Source: Peptococcaceae bacterium (GTDB lineage Bacteria > Bacillota > Desulfitobacteriia > Desulfitobacteriales > Syntrophobotulaceae). Taken from it: a stretch of DNA of 32,570 nucleotides. The stretch covers positions 1-32,570 of the forward strand of contig JAAYOJ010000131.1 in the NCBI GenBank assembly GCA_012520405.1, given 5' to 3'. Both the position numbers and the translations under genes were made by a program. Every line of letters begins with the position of its first letter. Positions within the stretch are counted from its first letter, which is position 1. Under the pieces are notes generated by a model that did not search any database, was not told the origin of the DNA, and saw only the letters and a list, made by a program, of their open reading frames with translations. Positions 8,653 through 17,685 of this stretch are shown here, piece by piece.

Positions 8653-9705
8653 ATGCAGATGGATGAGAGAAAACAAAAGATATTAAAAGCCATTGTTCAA
8701 GATTATATAGCCACCGCTGAACCTGTTGGATCAAGGACTATTTCCAAGAAATTTGAACTAGGAGTGTCCCCGGCTACTATCCGCAATGAGATGGCGGACT
8801 TGGAGGAACTTGGTCTTATTGAACAGCCTCATACTTCTGCCGGTAGGGTTCCTTCTGATCTAGGTTATCGTTACTATGTGGACTGCCTGATGGATCCTTT
8901 GGTTCTTAGCGAAAAAGAAAAGAAAATTATCAATCAGGAAATAACGAAAAGGCTGGATGAAGTTCAGGAAGTAATCGAGTATACTGGGAAGCTTGTTTCT
9001 CAAGTTACGAATTTAACTAGTTTGGTTCTCAAACCTAAAAACAGGGAAAGTGCTCTTAATAAAATATATTTTCTACCTTATGATACGGGAAAAGCCATTA
9101 TGGTCACTGTTAAAGATAACGGTACGGTGGAAAATAATATTGTGGATATTGGCAACGATACAAGTCCGGAAGAACTACAGATCTTGGCTAACATATTTAA
9201 TGACAGACTCAGTGGTAGTAAAGCCCAGGATTTGAAAAAGGGACTGCTTAATGAAATATACAGCGAGCTTTCCAAGAAGCGCAGAATGCTTGACGGAGTA
9301 TTGGGTATTCTGGAGAGAATGTTTGAGCCTAAAGATGGAGAAAATACAGAACGAGTATATCTTGGCGGAACGCTCAATATGTTGAATCAACCCGAGTTTA
9401 AAGACATCGATAAAGTGAAAAGTCTTTTCTCCCTTTTTGAAGAAAACCGCAAACTACAAGAGTTGTTAAATCCTGATGATTATCAAGGCTTAAATATCAC
9501 CATCGGTTCGGAAAACCCGGATCTGGCCTTTAAGGACTGCAGTATAATTTCCGCTACCTATCATATTAACGGTAAACAAATAGGGTCAGTGGGAGTTTTA
9601 GGTCCTACTAGAATGGACTACAGTAAAGCAATTACTATTGTAGATTATATGACGAAGAGTTTAACCGAAATACTGACTAATAAATATCGTAGACAGCAAA
9701 CTTAG
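8653..9705 (+). CDS. hrcA: Heat-inducible transcription repressor HrcA
   Basis: HrcA represses class I heat-shock genes by binding CIRCE, here its own promoter. The 350-residue product has an N-terminal winged helix (about residues 1-70, with the family segments SRTISKKF and SPATIRNEM followed by LEQPHTSAGR-like IEQPHTSAGRVPSD) and a C-terminal GAF-like and dimerisation part ending with IGVLGPTRM-like SVGVLGPTRMDY. The ATG at 8653 is chosen because GGAGGTG lies 8 bases upstream; the frame is open back to a GTG at 8623, but this lies inside the CIRCE element. It is the first gene of the heat-shock operon and grpE follows after 16 bases. Confidence 0.97.
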   Translation: MQMDERKQKILKAIVQDYIATAEPVGSRTISKKFELGVSPATIRNEMADLEELGLIEQPHTSAGRVPSDLGYRYYVDCLMDPLVLSEKEKKIINQEITKRLDEVQEVIEYTGKLVSQVTNLTSLVLKPKNRESALNKIYFLPYDTGKAIMVTVKDNGTVENNIVDIGNDTSPEELQILANIFNDRLSGSKAQDLKKGLLNEIYSELSKKRRMLDGVLGILERMFEPKDGENTERVYLGGTLNMLNQPEFKDIDKVKSLFSLFEENRKLQELLNPDDYQGLNITIGSENPDLAFKDCSIISATYHINGKQIGSVGVLGPTRMDYSKAITIVDYMTKSLTEILTNKYRRQQT

Positions 9706-9721
9706 AAGGGGGCACGGATCC

Positions 9722-10309
9722 GTGAGTGAAAATAATACTTTTCTGGACGAAGATAATTTGCAGAATATAGCGGAGAATGAAGAACAAGAACCGAAAGAAA
9801 CAGAACAGCATAGCACTGAAGAAAAACTGAAAGACCTCGAAGAAGACAATGCTTCTGTTCTTGAGAACGAGCTTGAGCAGGCAAAGGCGAAGGCAGATGA
9901 GTATTATACTCATTTACAGCGTTTGAAAGCGGAGTTTGACAATTTTAGAAGGAGAACTGTTAAGGAAAAAGAAGAAATAGCCAAATACGCCTCGGAAAGG
10001 GTAATAATGTCTTTGCTTCCTGTCCTGGATAATTTCGAAAGAGCTTTGGAATCAGCCAAGAGTAATCAAGACTTTGATGCTTTCTCTCAAGGAGTGGAAA
10101 TGATTTTCCGGCAGTTAATGAAAGTACTTGAGGAGGAAGGGCTAAAACCAATTAAGGCGCATGGCGAGCAGTTTGATCCTAACCTGCATGAAGCTATGTT
10201 CAGGGAAGAATCGGATGAGGAAGAAAATACAATCCTGGAAGAACTGCAAAAAGGATATTACCTTAAAGACAAAGTAATAAGACCCAGTAGGGTTAAAGTA
10301 TCGGGCTAA
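9722..10309 (+). CDS. grpE: Nucleotide exchange factor GrpE
   Basis: GrpE releases ADP from DnaK. The 195-residue protein has a very acidic, low-complexity N-terminus (about residues 1-45), a long coiled-coil region (about 45-100) containing the conserved AEFDNFRRRT stretch, and a C-terminal beta domain with the family motif HGEQFDPNLHEAM and the closing YYLKDKVIRPSRVKVS. The start is GTG at 9722 with GGGGG about 8 bases upstream. It sits between hrcA and dnaK, with a gap of 100 bases before dnaK that holds a small repeat. Confidence 0.97.
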   Translation: MSENNTFLDEDNLQNIAENEEQEPKETEQHSTEEKLKDLEEDNASVLENELEQAKAKADEYYTHLQRLKAEFDNFRRRTVKEKEEIAKYASERVIMSLLPVLDNFERALESAKSNQDFDAFSQGVEMIFRQLMKVLEEEGLKPIKAHGEQFDPNLHEAMFREESDEEENTILEELQKGYYLKDKVIRPSRVKVSG

Positions 10310-10331
10310 CATAAATACTTTTATGCTAAGT

Positions 10332-10361
10332 TAAATGAATTATTAAGCTAAATGAATTATT
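10332..10361 (+). repeat. Short tandem repeat in the grpE-dnaK gap
   Basis: The 13-base unit TAAATGAATTATT occurs twice (10332-10344 and 10349-10361), starting 17 bases apart, in an otherwise AT-rich spacer. Function is unknown; it may be chance in AT-rich DNA. Confidence 0.4.
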
Positions 10362-10409
10362 TCAGAAGTTAAAGGTTATAGTTTTAATGCTAAGGAGGAA
10401 ATAAGAAAT

Positions 10410-12281
10410 ATGAGTAAAATAATCGGAATCGACTTGGGAACAACTAACTCGTGTGTAGCCGTACTTGAAGGGGGAGAACCCGTTGTTATTCCTAACCCCG
10501 AAGGAGCCAGAGTTACTCCTTCAGTGGTAGGATTCTCTAAAAGCGGGGAAAAACTTGTGGGTCAAGTAGCCAAACGTCAGGCTGTATCCAATCCCGATAA
10601 TACTGTACTTTCTATTAAACGGCACATGGGTTCCGACTATAAAGTAAATCTTTTGGGTAAAGATTATACTCCGCAGGAAATTTCAGCTATGATTTTGCAA
10701 AAATTAAAATCAGATGCCGAAGCCTATCTCGGTACGTCAGTAAAACAGGCAGTTATTACTGTTCCGGCCTATTTTACGGACGCTCAGCGCCAGGCAACTA
10801 AAGATGCCGGAACAATTGCCGGTCTCGAAGTTATGCGGATTATTAACGAGCCTACAGCCGCAGCCTTGGCTTATGGCTTAGAAAAAGAACAGGATCAAAC
10901 TGTACTGGTTTATGACTTAGGTGGTGGAACCTTTGACGTTTCAATTTTGGAACTGAGCCAAGGAATGGTTGAAGTTAAAGCCACCAGCGGGAATAACAGC
11001 CTCGGCGGCGATGATTTTGACCAACGCCTCATTGACTATATTGTGGCTGAATTTAAGAAAAGTCATGCTGTAGACCTAGCTAAGGACCGGATAGCTCTTC
11101 AGCGTTTAAAAGAGGCTGCGGAAAAAGCCAAAATAGAGCTGTCAGGCGTTACCCAAACCAATATAAATCTACCTTTTATTACTATGTCTGCTGAAGGCCC
11201 GCTTCATTTGGATATGAATATAACCAGGGCCAAATTTGAAGAACTGATTAGTGATTTAGTGGAAGCTACCATGGGTCCGACTCGTCAGGCCATGGAAGAT
11301 GCCAAGCTTACTTTTAACGATATTAATCAGGTAATATTAGTCGGGGGATCAACTCGCGTACCGGCTGTGCAGGAAGCTATTAAGAGAATTAGCGGCAAAG
11401 AGCCTCATAAAGGAGTTAACCCGGATGAAGTGGTTGCTCTGGGCGCAGCGGTCCAAGGCGGCGTGCTCGGCGGTGAAATGAAAGATATCGTTCTGGTCGA
11501 CGTGACACCTTTGTCCTTAGGAATTGAAACCTTGGGAGGAGTATTTACCAGAATTATTGACCGCAATACCACTATTCCCACTACCAAATCCCAGGTGTTC
11601 TCTACAGCCGCAGATAATCAGACCTCTGTTGATGTTCATGTTCTCCAAGGGGAACGTGAAATGGCAACCTACAATAAAACCTTAGGTCGTTTCCAGCTTT
11701 CCGGTATTCCACCCGCTCCTCGGGGTGTACCTCAGATTGAGGTTAAGTTCGATATCGATGTTAATGGTATAGTCCATGTTTCAGCTAAGGATATGGCTAC
11801 CGGTAACGAGCAAAAAGTAACTATCACGGCATCCACCGGTTTAAGCAAGGAAGAGATTGAAAAGATGCGCAAAGATGCAGAAGCCAATGCTGAACAGGAC
11901 AGAAAGCAGAGAGAACTTATTGATGCTAAAAACCAAGCGGATTCTCTTGCTTACCAAGCTGAAAAAACCATAAAAGACTTTGAAGGTAAAGGGGATGCCG
12001 CTGAAATCGAAAACATTAAGAAAGCAGCCGAAGAGTTAAAAACTGCCGCTGCCGGCGACGATGTTGAAGATATCAAGCTTAAGTCCGAAGCTCTTACCAA
12101 GGCTCTCTATCCCTTTGTAGAAAAAATGTATCAGCAACAGGGCGGTCCTAATCCCGACCAAGCCGGGCCCAATCCCGGGGCGGATGCTGGATCAACTGGT
12201 GGGCAGGAACAGGCTACTGATAAGACCGATGATAATGTTGTCGATGCTGAATTTACTGAAGTGGATAAAGAAGACAAATAA
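10410..12281 (+). CDS. dnaK: Chaperone DnaK (Hsp70)
   Basis: This 623-residue cytoplasmic Hsp70 begins [18 protein letters not shown] and contains all the expected blocks: the ATP phosphate-binding motifs (IDLGTTNS and [14 protein letters not shown]), [13 protein letters not shown], the [11 protein letters not shown] motif, the linker [14 protein letters not shown] and the substrate-binding domain, then an alpha-helical lid and an acidic Gly/Pro/Gln-rich tail ending in [14 protein letters not shown]. The 24-residue loop absent from many Gram-positive DnaK ATPase domains also appears to be lacking here. AGGAGG lies about 12 bases before the ATG. It is third in the HrcA-controlled operon with grpE upstream and dnaJ downstream. 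Confidence 0.99.
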   Translation: MSKIIGIDLGTTNSCVAVLEGGEPVVIPNPEGARVTPSVVGFSKSGEKLVGQVAKRQAVSNPDNTVLSIKRHMGSDYKVNLLGKDYTPQEISAMILQKLKSDAEAYLGTSVKQAVITVPAYFTDAQRQATKDAGTIAGLEVMRIINEPTAAALAYGLEKEQDQTVLVYDLGGGTFDVSILELSQGMVEVKATSGNNSLGGDDFDQRLIDYIVAEFKKSHAVDLAKDRIALQRLKEAAEKAKIELSGVTQTNINLPFITMSAEGPLHLDMNITRAKFEELISDLVEATMGPTRQAMEDAKLTFNDINQVILVGGSTRVPAVQEAIKRISGKEPHKGVNPDEVVALGAAVQGGVLGGEMKDIVLVDVTPLSLGIETLGGVFTRIIDRNTTIPTTKSQVFSTAADNQTSVDVHVLQGEREMATYNKTLGRFQLSGIPPAPRGVPQIEVKFDIDVNGIVHVSAKDMATGNEQKVTITASTGLSKEEIEKMRKDAEANAEQDRKQRELIDAKNQADSLAYQAEKTIKDFEGKGDAAEIENIKKAAEELKTAAAGDDVEDIKLKSEALTKALYPFVEKMYQQQGGPNPDQAGPNPGADAGSTGGQEQATDKTDDNVVDAEFTEVDKEDK

Positions 12282-12285
12282 TGCC

Positions 12286-12315
12286 TTAACATTGTATTCT
12301 ATAAAATAGTATAAT
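12286..12315 (+). promoter_or_regulatory. Possible internal promoter before dnaJ
   Basis: TTAACA (12286-12291) and a perfect TATAAT (12310-12315) are separated by 18 bases just after the dnaK stop codon. If active, it would let dnaJ, prmA, rsmE and mtaB be made without HrcA control, and transcripts would start about 10 bases before the hairpin at 12332-12372. Confidence 0.5.
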
Positions 12316-12331
12316 AATATATTAGAGACTA

Positions 12332-12372
12332 AAGCCGGGGGCGCAGAGAAATCTTTGTGCCCACTTCGGCTT
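12332..12372 (+). other. Strong hairpin in the dnaK-dnaJ spacer
   Basis: Bases 12332-12337 pair with 12367-12372 and, after a small asymmetric bulge, 12339-12348 pair with 12353-12362 (two G-U pairs) around a four-base loop. This makes about 16 base pairs, GC-rich at the base. No U tract follows, so it does not look like an intrinsic terminator. It could protect the 5' end of a processed or separately started dnaJ transcript. Confidence 0.7.
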
Positions 12373-12424
12373 AGAATGGACTACAAGTTATTACAGCAAT
12401 ACAGGGAGGAGTTTCGACTAACCA

Positions 12425-13567
12425 ATGAAGCGAGATTATTATGAGGTACTCGGAGTTTCCAAGTCAGCCAGTCCGGATGAAATAAAAAAAGCCTATAGGA
12501 AGATTGCTAAAGAAAATCATCCGGATGTCAAGCCTAATGATAAACAAGCTGAGGAACGGTTTAAGGAAGCCACCGAGGCCTATGCCGTACTAAGCGATCC
12601 GGAGAAAAAAGCGAAATATGACCAATTCGGTCATGCCGGGGTAGATTTTAACGGCCAAGGATTTGGCGGGTTTGGTGATTTTTCCGATTTTGCCGACTTC
12701 GGTCTTGGGGATATTTTTGAAATGTTTTTCGGCGGCGGTATGGGCGGCGCCGGTAGAAGAAGCGGCCCCGTCAGGGGTGCTGATTTGCGCTATGATTTAA
12801 GTATTACTTTAGATGAAGCAGCATTTGGAGCTAAAAAAGAAATTGAAATTCCTCTGGCCGATACTTGTCAGCATTGCGGTGGCAGCGGAGCTGCACCGGG
12901 AACAACACCTGTAACTTGCACCATGTGTGGTGGATCCGGTCAGGTGAGATCAGTACAGCGGACTCCTTTCGGTCAGATTTCTACCTCCCGAACTTGTACG
13001 GCTTGTAACGGTGAAGGTAGAACAATTGCTACTCCCTGTGATAAGTGTCGTGGAAAAGGGAAAGTACGTACAGTAAAAAAATTGGAAGTAAACATTCCTG
13101 CCGGTTCTGAAGATGGTTTAAGCCTCCGTTATAGTGGCCGTGGTGAGGCCGGGGAAAGAGGCGGTCCTTCCGGCGATCTGTATGTTGTTTTAAATGTTCA
13201 GCCTCATGAGTATTTTGAAAGAAACGGCAATGATATATATTGTGAAATTCCGATAACATTTGTCCAAGCCGCTTTAGGGGATGAAGTAGAGGTTCCCACC
13301 CTGCATGGGGCAGTTAAGATGAAAATTCCGGAAGGAACTCAAACCTCCAGGGTTTTTCGGATTAAAGGCATGGGCGTACCTTACCGCAGAGGTAGCGGAG
13401 CGGGCGATCAGCATGTCAGGGTTATAGTTACTACCCCCACCAAGCTTACGGAAAAACAGAAAGAACTGCTTAGAGAATTTGACCGTATTACAAGTGCTGA
13501 TCAAAAGCTCGGCAAAAAGTCATTTTGGGAAAAGGTTAAAGAAAATGTCCGCGATGCTATGGGCTGA
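12425..13567 (+). CDS. dnaJ: Chaperone DnaJ (type I Hsp40)
   Basis: DnaJ delivers unfolded clients to DnaK and stimulates its ATPase. The 380-residue protein has the full type I layout: J domain (1-68) with H32-P33-D34, a Gly/Phe-rich linker (about 75-120), four zinc-finger repeats beginning at C148, C165, C191 and C205 (CQHCGGSG, CTMCGGSG, CTACNGEG, CDKCRGKG) and two C-terminal beta domains. GGGAGGAG lies upstream of the ATG but at a long spacing of about 13 bases, so initiation may be moderate. It follows dnaK after a 143-base spacer with a possible promoter and a strong hairpin. Confidence 0.98.
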   Translation: MKRDYYEVLGVSKSASPDEIKKAYRKIAKENHPDVKPNDKQAEERFKEATEAYAVLSDPEKKAKYDQFGHAGVDFNGQGFGGFGDFSDFADFGLGDIFEMFFGGGMGGAGRRSGPVRGADLRYDLSITLDEAAFGAKKEIEIPLADTCQHCGGSGAAPGTTPVTCTMCGGSGQVRSVQRTPFGQISTSRTCTACNGEGRTIATPCDKCRGKGKVRTVKKLEVNIPAGSEDGLSLRYSGRGEAGERGGPSGDLYVVLNVQPHEYFERNGNDIYCEIPITFVQAALGDEVEVPTLHGAVKMKIPEGTQTSRVFRIKGMGVPYRRGSGAGDQHVRVIVTTPTKLTEKQKELLREFDRITSADQKLGKKSFWEKVKENVRDAMG

Positions 13568-13609
13568 TAATTATATGAAGCCTGGCGATATAATTTAAGG
13601 AGATAAGTT

Positions 13610-14536
13610 ATGAACTGGATGGAGATGGCGGTAACGGTTTCGTCAGCAGGAGAAGAAGCTGTTACCGATATTTTTTATAGGTTAGGTAGCAAAGGTGTAG
13701 CTATTGAATCTGTAGAACTGGTCAAGGAATATATTGACTCCGGGGCATGGGATTATCATGTTTTCGATGAACTTGAGGCTAAGGAAGAGTGTATTATTAA
13801 AGGCTATTTCCCTGAGGACGAACATTTGGAGACCAGAATCCTTGCTCTGAGGGAAGAGCTTTTTACGCTTAAACAACTCTTTCCGGATTGGACAATTGAC
13901 TTAAATAACATAATGGTTAAGGAAGAAGATTGGGCCAATGAATGGAAAAAATATTTTAAGCCTTTTAAGATTGGTGAGAATTTTGTTATTAAGCCTTCCT
14001 GGGAAGAATTTACTCCCCAAAAGGGTGAAACAGTGATCGAAATTGATCCGGGGATGGCTTTTGGCACGGGTACTCATGCTACAACTTCCCTTTGTTTGGA
14101 GGCTATAGAGGAACATGTTGGGCCTGACAAGCTGGTCTTTGATATTGGAACAGGTTCGGGAATACTAGCCATAGCTGCAGCTAAGTTAGGCGCTGAAGTG
14201 CAAGCCGGGGACATTGATAGCTTGGCAGTAAAAATTGCCAAGGAAAATGCTATTCTCAATGGCTTAGAAGACAGAATACAGGTACATGCCGGCGATTTGG
14301 GAGAAGTGTTTTCCGGCCGGGCCGATGTGGTTATAGCTAATATTATAGCTGATGTAATTATAGATCTATTACCGCAATTATCCTTGCTAATGAAACCGGA
14401 GGGCATTTTTCTTGCTTCCGGCTTGATTGCTAACCGGGTAGCAGAAGTTATAGCCAGCATGGAGAAGAACGGACTTAAGCTCGTGGGCCAGAAGGAAGAA
14501 GCAGGATGGGTGTTACTTAAAGCGCGTTTTGCTTAG
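13610..14536 (+). CDS. prmA: Ribosomal protein L11 methyltransferase
   Basis: PrmA trimethylates ribosomal protein L11 using SAM. The 308-residue protein has an N-terminal substrate-recognition domain and a C-terminal Rossmann methyltransferase domain: the family segment DPGMAFGTGTHATT (about 147-160), SAM motif I DIGTGSGILAIAAAKLGA (about 179-196), and VVIANIIADVI for motif IV (about 240-250). The ATG at 13610 has AAGGAG about 7 bases upstream. It lies directly after dnaJ, a common Firmicutes arrangement with prmA-rsmE downstream of the dnaK operon. The last codons also form one arm of a predicted terminator. Confidence 0.97.
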   Translation: MNWMEMAVTVSSAGEEAVTDIFYRLGSKGVAIESVELVKEYIDSGAWDYHVFDELEAKEECIIKGYFPEDEHLETRILALREELFTLKQLFPDWTIDLNNIMVKEEDWANEWKKYFKPFKIGENFVIKPSWEEFTPQKGETVIEIDPGMAFGTGTHATTSLCLEAIEEHVGPDKLVFDIGTGSGILAIAAAKLGAEVQAGDIDSLAVKIAKENAILNGLEDRIQVHAGDLGEVFSGRADVVIANIIADVIIDLLPQLSLLMKPEGIFLASGLIANRVAEVIASMEKNGLKLVGQKEEAGWVLLKARFA

Positions 14537-14557
14537 CTTGATCCATCCTGGTTTTTT
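14502..14557 (+). terminator. Predicted terminator overlapping the end of prmA
   Basis: CAGGATGG at 14502-14509, inside the prmA coding region, pairs with CCATCCTG at 14543-14550, followed by G and six T. The loop is long (about 33 bases) but contains a small inner AAGC/GCTT pairing. The U tract and stem fit an intrinsic terminator or attenuator that reduces read-through from the heat-shock operon into rsmE-mtaB. Confidence 0.5.
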
Positions 14558-14582
14558 CATTTTGTTTGAAATATGGTATTAT
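14554..14582 (+). promoter_or_regulatory. Possible promoter of rsmE-mtaB
   Basis: TTTTCA (14554-14559), a 17-base spacer and TATTAT (14577-14582) follow the predicted terminator and lie about 36 bases before rsmE. The -35 box matches the consensus at four of six positions, the -10 box at five of six. Its place just after a terminator makes a restart of transcription reasonable. Confidence 0.4.
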
Positions 14583-14618
14583 ATTCAAGAATTATTTTTG
14601 CTTGATTGAGGAGATGCT

Positions 14619-15356
14619 ATGCACCGCTTTAGAGCAATAGCCCATAATCAGGGTTGTTTTCTAATAACCGGCGATGAGCTTCACCATTTGACCAAGGTCT
14701 TGCGCCTGCAAAGGGGAGATAAAGTGTATGGTTTTGATAATTCGGGGCGGCAGTGGCTGGGAATTATTGAAAAGCTGGAGAAAGACAGCGCTCTCTGTCG
14801 GATTATAGAAGAAGAATATCCGGAGGTAGAAGCTAAAAGCAAGGTATATTTGGTAATGGGGCTGGCTAAGGGGGACAAAATGGAATGGGTTATTCAAAAG
14901 GCCACTGAACTTGGTATGGCCGGCTTTATTCCTTTAAGAACCCGCCGATCAGTAATGCAGTTGGAAGGCAAAAAAGCTGAAGATAGGGTGAAACGCTGGC
15001 AGAAGATCGCAGGGGAAGCTGCCAAGCAGTCCCGCCGGGTGATTGAACCCAAGATTGAACAAGTAGCGGAATGGAAGGACCTCGAAGTTATGTTGCCTCC
15101 AGAAACCCAATGGCTTATAGCTTATGAAAATGAAAAAAAACTTTCTTTTTCTAATACTCTGGCCAGCTTTAATCCAGAATATCCTATAGCTGTTCTTATC
15201 GGGCCGGAAGGAGGATTTTCGGGAGAGGAAGTTAGGGAGGCTCAGGAGAAACTCGGCGCCCGGAGTATTTCTTTAGGCTCCAGAATTCTTAGGACTGAGA
15301 CGGCTGCGCTTGCTGTCCTGACCATGGTATTAACCTACTTCGGGGACCTTGGCTAA
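14619..15356 (+). CDS. rsmE: 16S rRNA (uracil1498-N3)-methyltransferase
   Basis: RsmE methylates U1498 of 16S rRNA on the assembled small subunit. The 245-residue protein has the N-terminal PUA-like domain with the HHLTKVLRL stretch and a C-terminal SPOUT (knotted) methyltransferase domain; visible family motifs are GLAKGDKMEWVIQKATELG, IGPEGGFSGEEV and LGSRILRTETAALAVL, which forms the SAM-binding knot. The ATG has GAGGAG about 5 bases upstream. It follows prmA after 82 bases and precedes mtaB after 38 bases, as in many Firmicutes. Confidence 0.97.
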   Translation: MHRFRAIAHNQGCFLITGDELHHLTKVLRLQRGDKVYGFDNSGRQWLGIIEKLEKDSALCRIIEEEYPEVEAKSKVYLVMGLAKGDKMEWVIQKATELGMAGFIPLRTRRSVMQLEGKKAEDRVKRWQKIAGEAAKQSRRVIEPKIEQVAEWKDLEVMLPPETQWLIAYENEKKLSFSNTLASFNPEYPIAVLIGPEGGFSGEEVREAQEKLGARSISLGSRILRTETAALAVLTMVLTYFGDLG

Positions 15357-15394
15357 TTTTGTTTTAACATTATGAACTTGTTGGAGGATTACGG

Positions 15395-16711
15395 ATGAAA
15401 GTATGTTTTCTGACGCTGGGTTGTAAAGTTAATCAGACCGAAAGTGAAGCGCTGGCCCAGTACGCTGCTGAGAAAGGGTATGAGGTGGTTAAAGAGACGG
15501 AGCAACCGGACGCTGTTGTTATTAATACCTGTACCGTGACCGCTACCGGAAGCAGCAAGTCGAGGAAGCTCATCCACAGGATAGTCAAGGACCATCCTTC
15601 CAGCGTGGTAGTTGTTATGGGCTGCTATTCCCAAATAAGCCCTGGAGAGATAGCAAAAATTGATGGGGTAGACTTGGTGGTTGGCACGCAGGACAGGCTG
15701 TCAGTATTTGATTATCTTAAGCAAGCCGGCGCCGGTAAGACGACCGGGCAGACTGCCGGGCAAAAAATAAAGGCCGTGAATGCGGTCAATGTTTTTCAAA
15801 AGGGTCTGGAGTATGAAGAACTGCCCCTTATAGTCAATGAAAGCAGGACAAGAGCAATGCTCAAGATCCAGGACGGGTGCAGTCAGTTTTGTAGTTATTG
15901 TATCGTTCCTTATGCTCGCGGGCCATCTCGCAGTCGAAAACCGGAAAATATTATTAATGAAACAAAAGCACTGCTGAATTCCGGTTATAAAGAAATAGTG
16001 CTTACCGGTATTCATATCGGAGCTTACGGGCAAGATTTGGATAATAACATTAATTTAGCCGGTTTAATTTCCGAGCTCGTGCAGTTAGATGGTTTAAATA
16101 GGCTTAGGCTAGGCTCAATCGAACCGTTGGAATTTACAGATGAGTTATTGACGGTTATTGCAGAGACAAAGGTCGTATGTCACCATTTTCATATACCTTT
16201 ACAAAGTGGCCATAACAGAATTCTGGCTGAGATGAAAAGGCCTTATACAACGGAATACTACGCAGGCCTTTTGCAAAAAATCAGAGACAGGTTGCCTGAG
16301 GCCGCTTTAGCTGCTGATGTAATGGCTGGCTTTCCCGGAGAAACAGAACAAGATCATCAAGAGACCTTAAAGTTTATCGAAAAATGTGAATTCGCCGGAA
16401 TTCATGCTTTCCCTTATTCTCGCAGGCCGGGCACACCGGCGGCCGACATGCCCAATCAGGTAGCTAATAAAACCAAATCAGCCAGGGTACGCGATATTAT
16501 TGGAATCGGCCAAAAAAGCAAACAAAAATATAGCCAAAAGTTTGTGGGTCAAGAACTGGAAGTTTTAATAGAGAAAGTGTTAGAGGATGGTACGGCCCAA
16601 GGACATACCAGGAATTACTTAGAGCTCAAACTACCGGCTCAGAAGGGAACAGAACCATGGAAGCCGGGTCAGTTAGTAAAATGTATATTGAAAGAGGAAT
16701 ATTTAATTTAA
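15395..16711 (+). CDS. mtaB: tRNA t6A37 methylthiotransferase MtaB
   Basis: MtaB converts t6A to ms2t6A at tRNA position 37. The 438-residue radical SAM protein has the N-terminal UPF0004 domain with its three cluster cysteines (C10 in LGCKVNQ, C46 in NTCTV, C77 in GCYSQ), the radical SAM motif CSQFCSYC (C162, C166, C169) and a C-terminal TRAM-like RNA-binding region. The N-terminal pattern and neighbourhood (after rsmE) favour MtaB over MiaB or RimO. GGAGG lies about 8 bases before the ATG. It is followed closely by an unrecognised membrane-anchored protein. Confidence 0.95.
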   Translation: MKVCFLTLGCKVNQTESEALAQYAAEKGYEVVKETEQPDAVVINTCTVTATGSSKSRKLIHRIVKDHPSSVVVVMGCYSQISPGEIAKIDGVDLVVGTQDRLSVFDYLKQAGAGKTTGQTAGQKIKAVNAVNVFQKGLEYEELPLIVNESRTRAMLKIQDGCSQFCSYCIVPYARGPSRSRKPENIINETKALLNSGYKEIVLTGIHIGAYGQDLDNNINLAGLISELVQLDGLNRLRLGSIEPLEFTDELLTVIAETKVVCHHFHIPLQSGHNRILAEMKRPYTTEYYAGLLQKIRDRLPEAALAADVMAGFPGETEQDHQETLKFIEKCEFAGIHAFPYSRRPGTPAADMPNQVANKTKSARVRDIIGIGQKSKQKYSQKFVGQELEVLIEKVLEDGTAQGHTRNYLELKLPAQKGTEPWKPGQLVKCILKEEYLI

Positions 16712-16739
16712 TTACAAGATTGAGAATGAAGGTTCGGAA

Positions 16740-17594
16740 ATGAGAAAATCCAAACGAATAACTACAGCAATCGGGATAGTTTTAGTAGTTGTTTTAGTTT
16801 TTAGTTTTATATTGCTCAAAGCCCCTCTTTATTACCAGGTAAGAAGCTATGCCGTAATGTTTGCTTATAGCACCTTTGAAAAAAAATTCAGCCTTTTAGA
16901 CGAAAATAGCATGGTTATGAAAATACCTGGTGGTTCCAGTACGCCGGAAAAAGATTGGTTTCCTTTTGTCATGACCTTTAACGACGACAAGGGTTTTTCT
17001 GACTTTATGGGAAGAGATCTTTCTTTAACTATTCTTTATAATTTTGGGGGTTTTAGTTGGAGTAGCAGTTCATCCGCTTTCTTTGATAAGAATTCTCCGT
17101 ATTTTAACAGCTTCTATGGAGGATATGTGGTTAGGGATAACGAATCAAATAAAATATACGGTTTTACAGAGCAAGGGGAACCGGATGTTGAAGAAACCTT
17201 TGCTATTCCTCAGTATGATTATAAATACTTAGTTCTCCAAAGTTTGGGTTGTCCGGCAAGCAAACTTAAAATGGAAGTACTCTCCATGGAAATAGCGGAA
17301 AATATTAGGTATGCAGGTTATGATGATTGGGTGAGAATTGATTCCTTAATGCTGGTTAATAGTCCTGAGCATAAATTTAAAGGAAACAGAAGAGCTTATA
17401 TTCAATACGGCAATCCGTTACTAAAAGAGAAAGATGAAGAATTTAAATTAATGACTACTTATGGCCGGATTTACGCCAGGTATTTCCCGGAATTCCAGAG
17501 TACGGTATATTTGTATATTATGTCACCCGATTTAAACACAGTAAATCAATGTGACCATGCTATATTAAGCAAAAGTGTGATAGCTCCAAAATAA
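16740..17594 (+). CDS. Membrane-anchored protein of unknown function
   Basis: I do not recognise this 284-residue protein. It starts with a basic stretch (MRKSKR) and one hydrophobic segment (about residues 9-27), so it is either anchored in the membrane with the rest outside or has an uncleaved signal; there is no lipobox cysteine. The outside part is rich in aromatic residues and has a Ser-rich patch near residues 103-112 and only two cysteines (in LGCPAS and NQCDHA). No enzyme motif is visible. GAAGG lies about 7 bases before the ATG, and the gene begins 28 bases after mtaB, so cotranscription is likely. After it comes a 140-base spacer with small repeats before the HIT gene. Codon use looks similar to its neighbours. 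Confidence 0.8.
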   Translation: MRKSKRITTAIGIVLVVVLVFSFILLKAPLYYQVRSYAVMFAYSTFEKKFSLLDENSMVMKIPGGSSTPEKDWFPFVMTFNDDKGFSDFMGRDLSLTILYNFGGFSWSSSSSAFFDKNSPYFNSFYGGYVVRDNESNKIYGFTEQGEPDVEETFAIPQYDYKYLVLQSLGCPASKLKMEVLSMEIAENIRYAGYDDWVRIDSLMLVNSPEHKFKGNRRAYIQYGNPLLKEKDEEFKLMTTYGRIYARYFPEFQSTVYLYIMSPDLNTVNQCDHAILSKSVIAPK

Positions 17595-17612
17595 GCGGAC
17601 AAGTCTAAAAAA

Positions 17613-17685
17613 GGAAGCTAATTAATAAAAGACAGAAACTAATGAAAGCGGAAGCTAAAGGCAATAGCTAATAAAAGTGGAAGCT
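17613..17685 (+). repeat. Degenerate direct repeats before the HIT gene
   Basis: GGAAGCT occurs three times (17613, 17650 and 17679), each in a purine-rich setting, and AGCTAAT(TA)ATAAAAG-like stretches follow two of them. The copies are 37 and 29 bases apart. No hairpin or open frame accounts for them. Confidence 0.4.

Noticed and set aside
14074-14460. 128-codon open frame on the minus strand inside prmA
   Set aside because: Opposite the SAM-binding domain of prmA; Ser/Ala/Ile-rich shadow translation without a family pattern.
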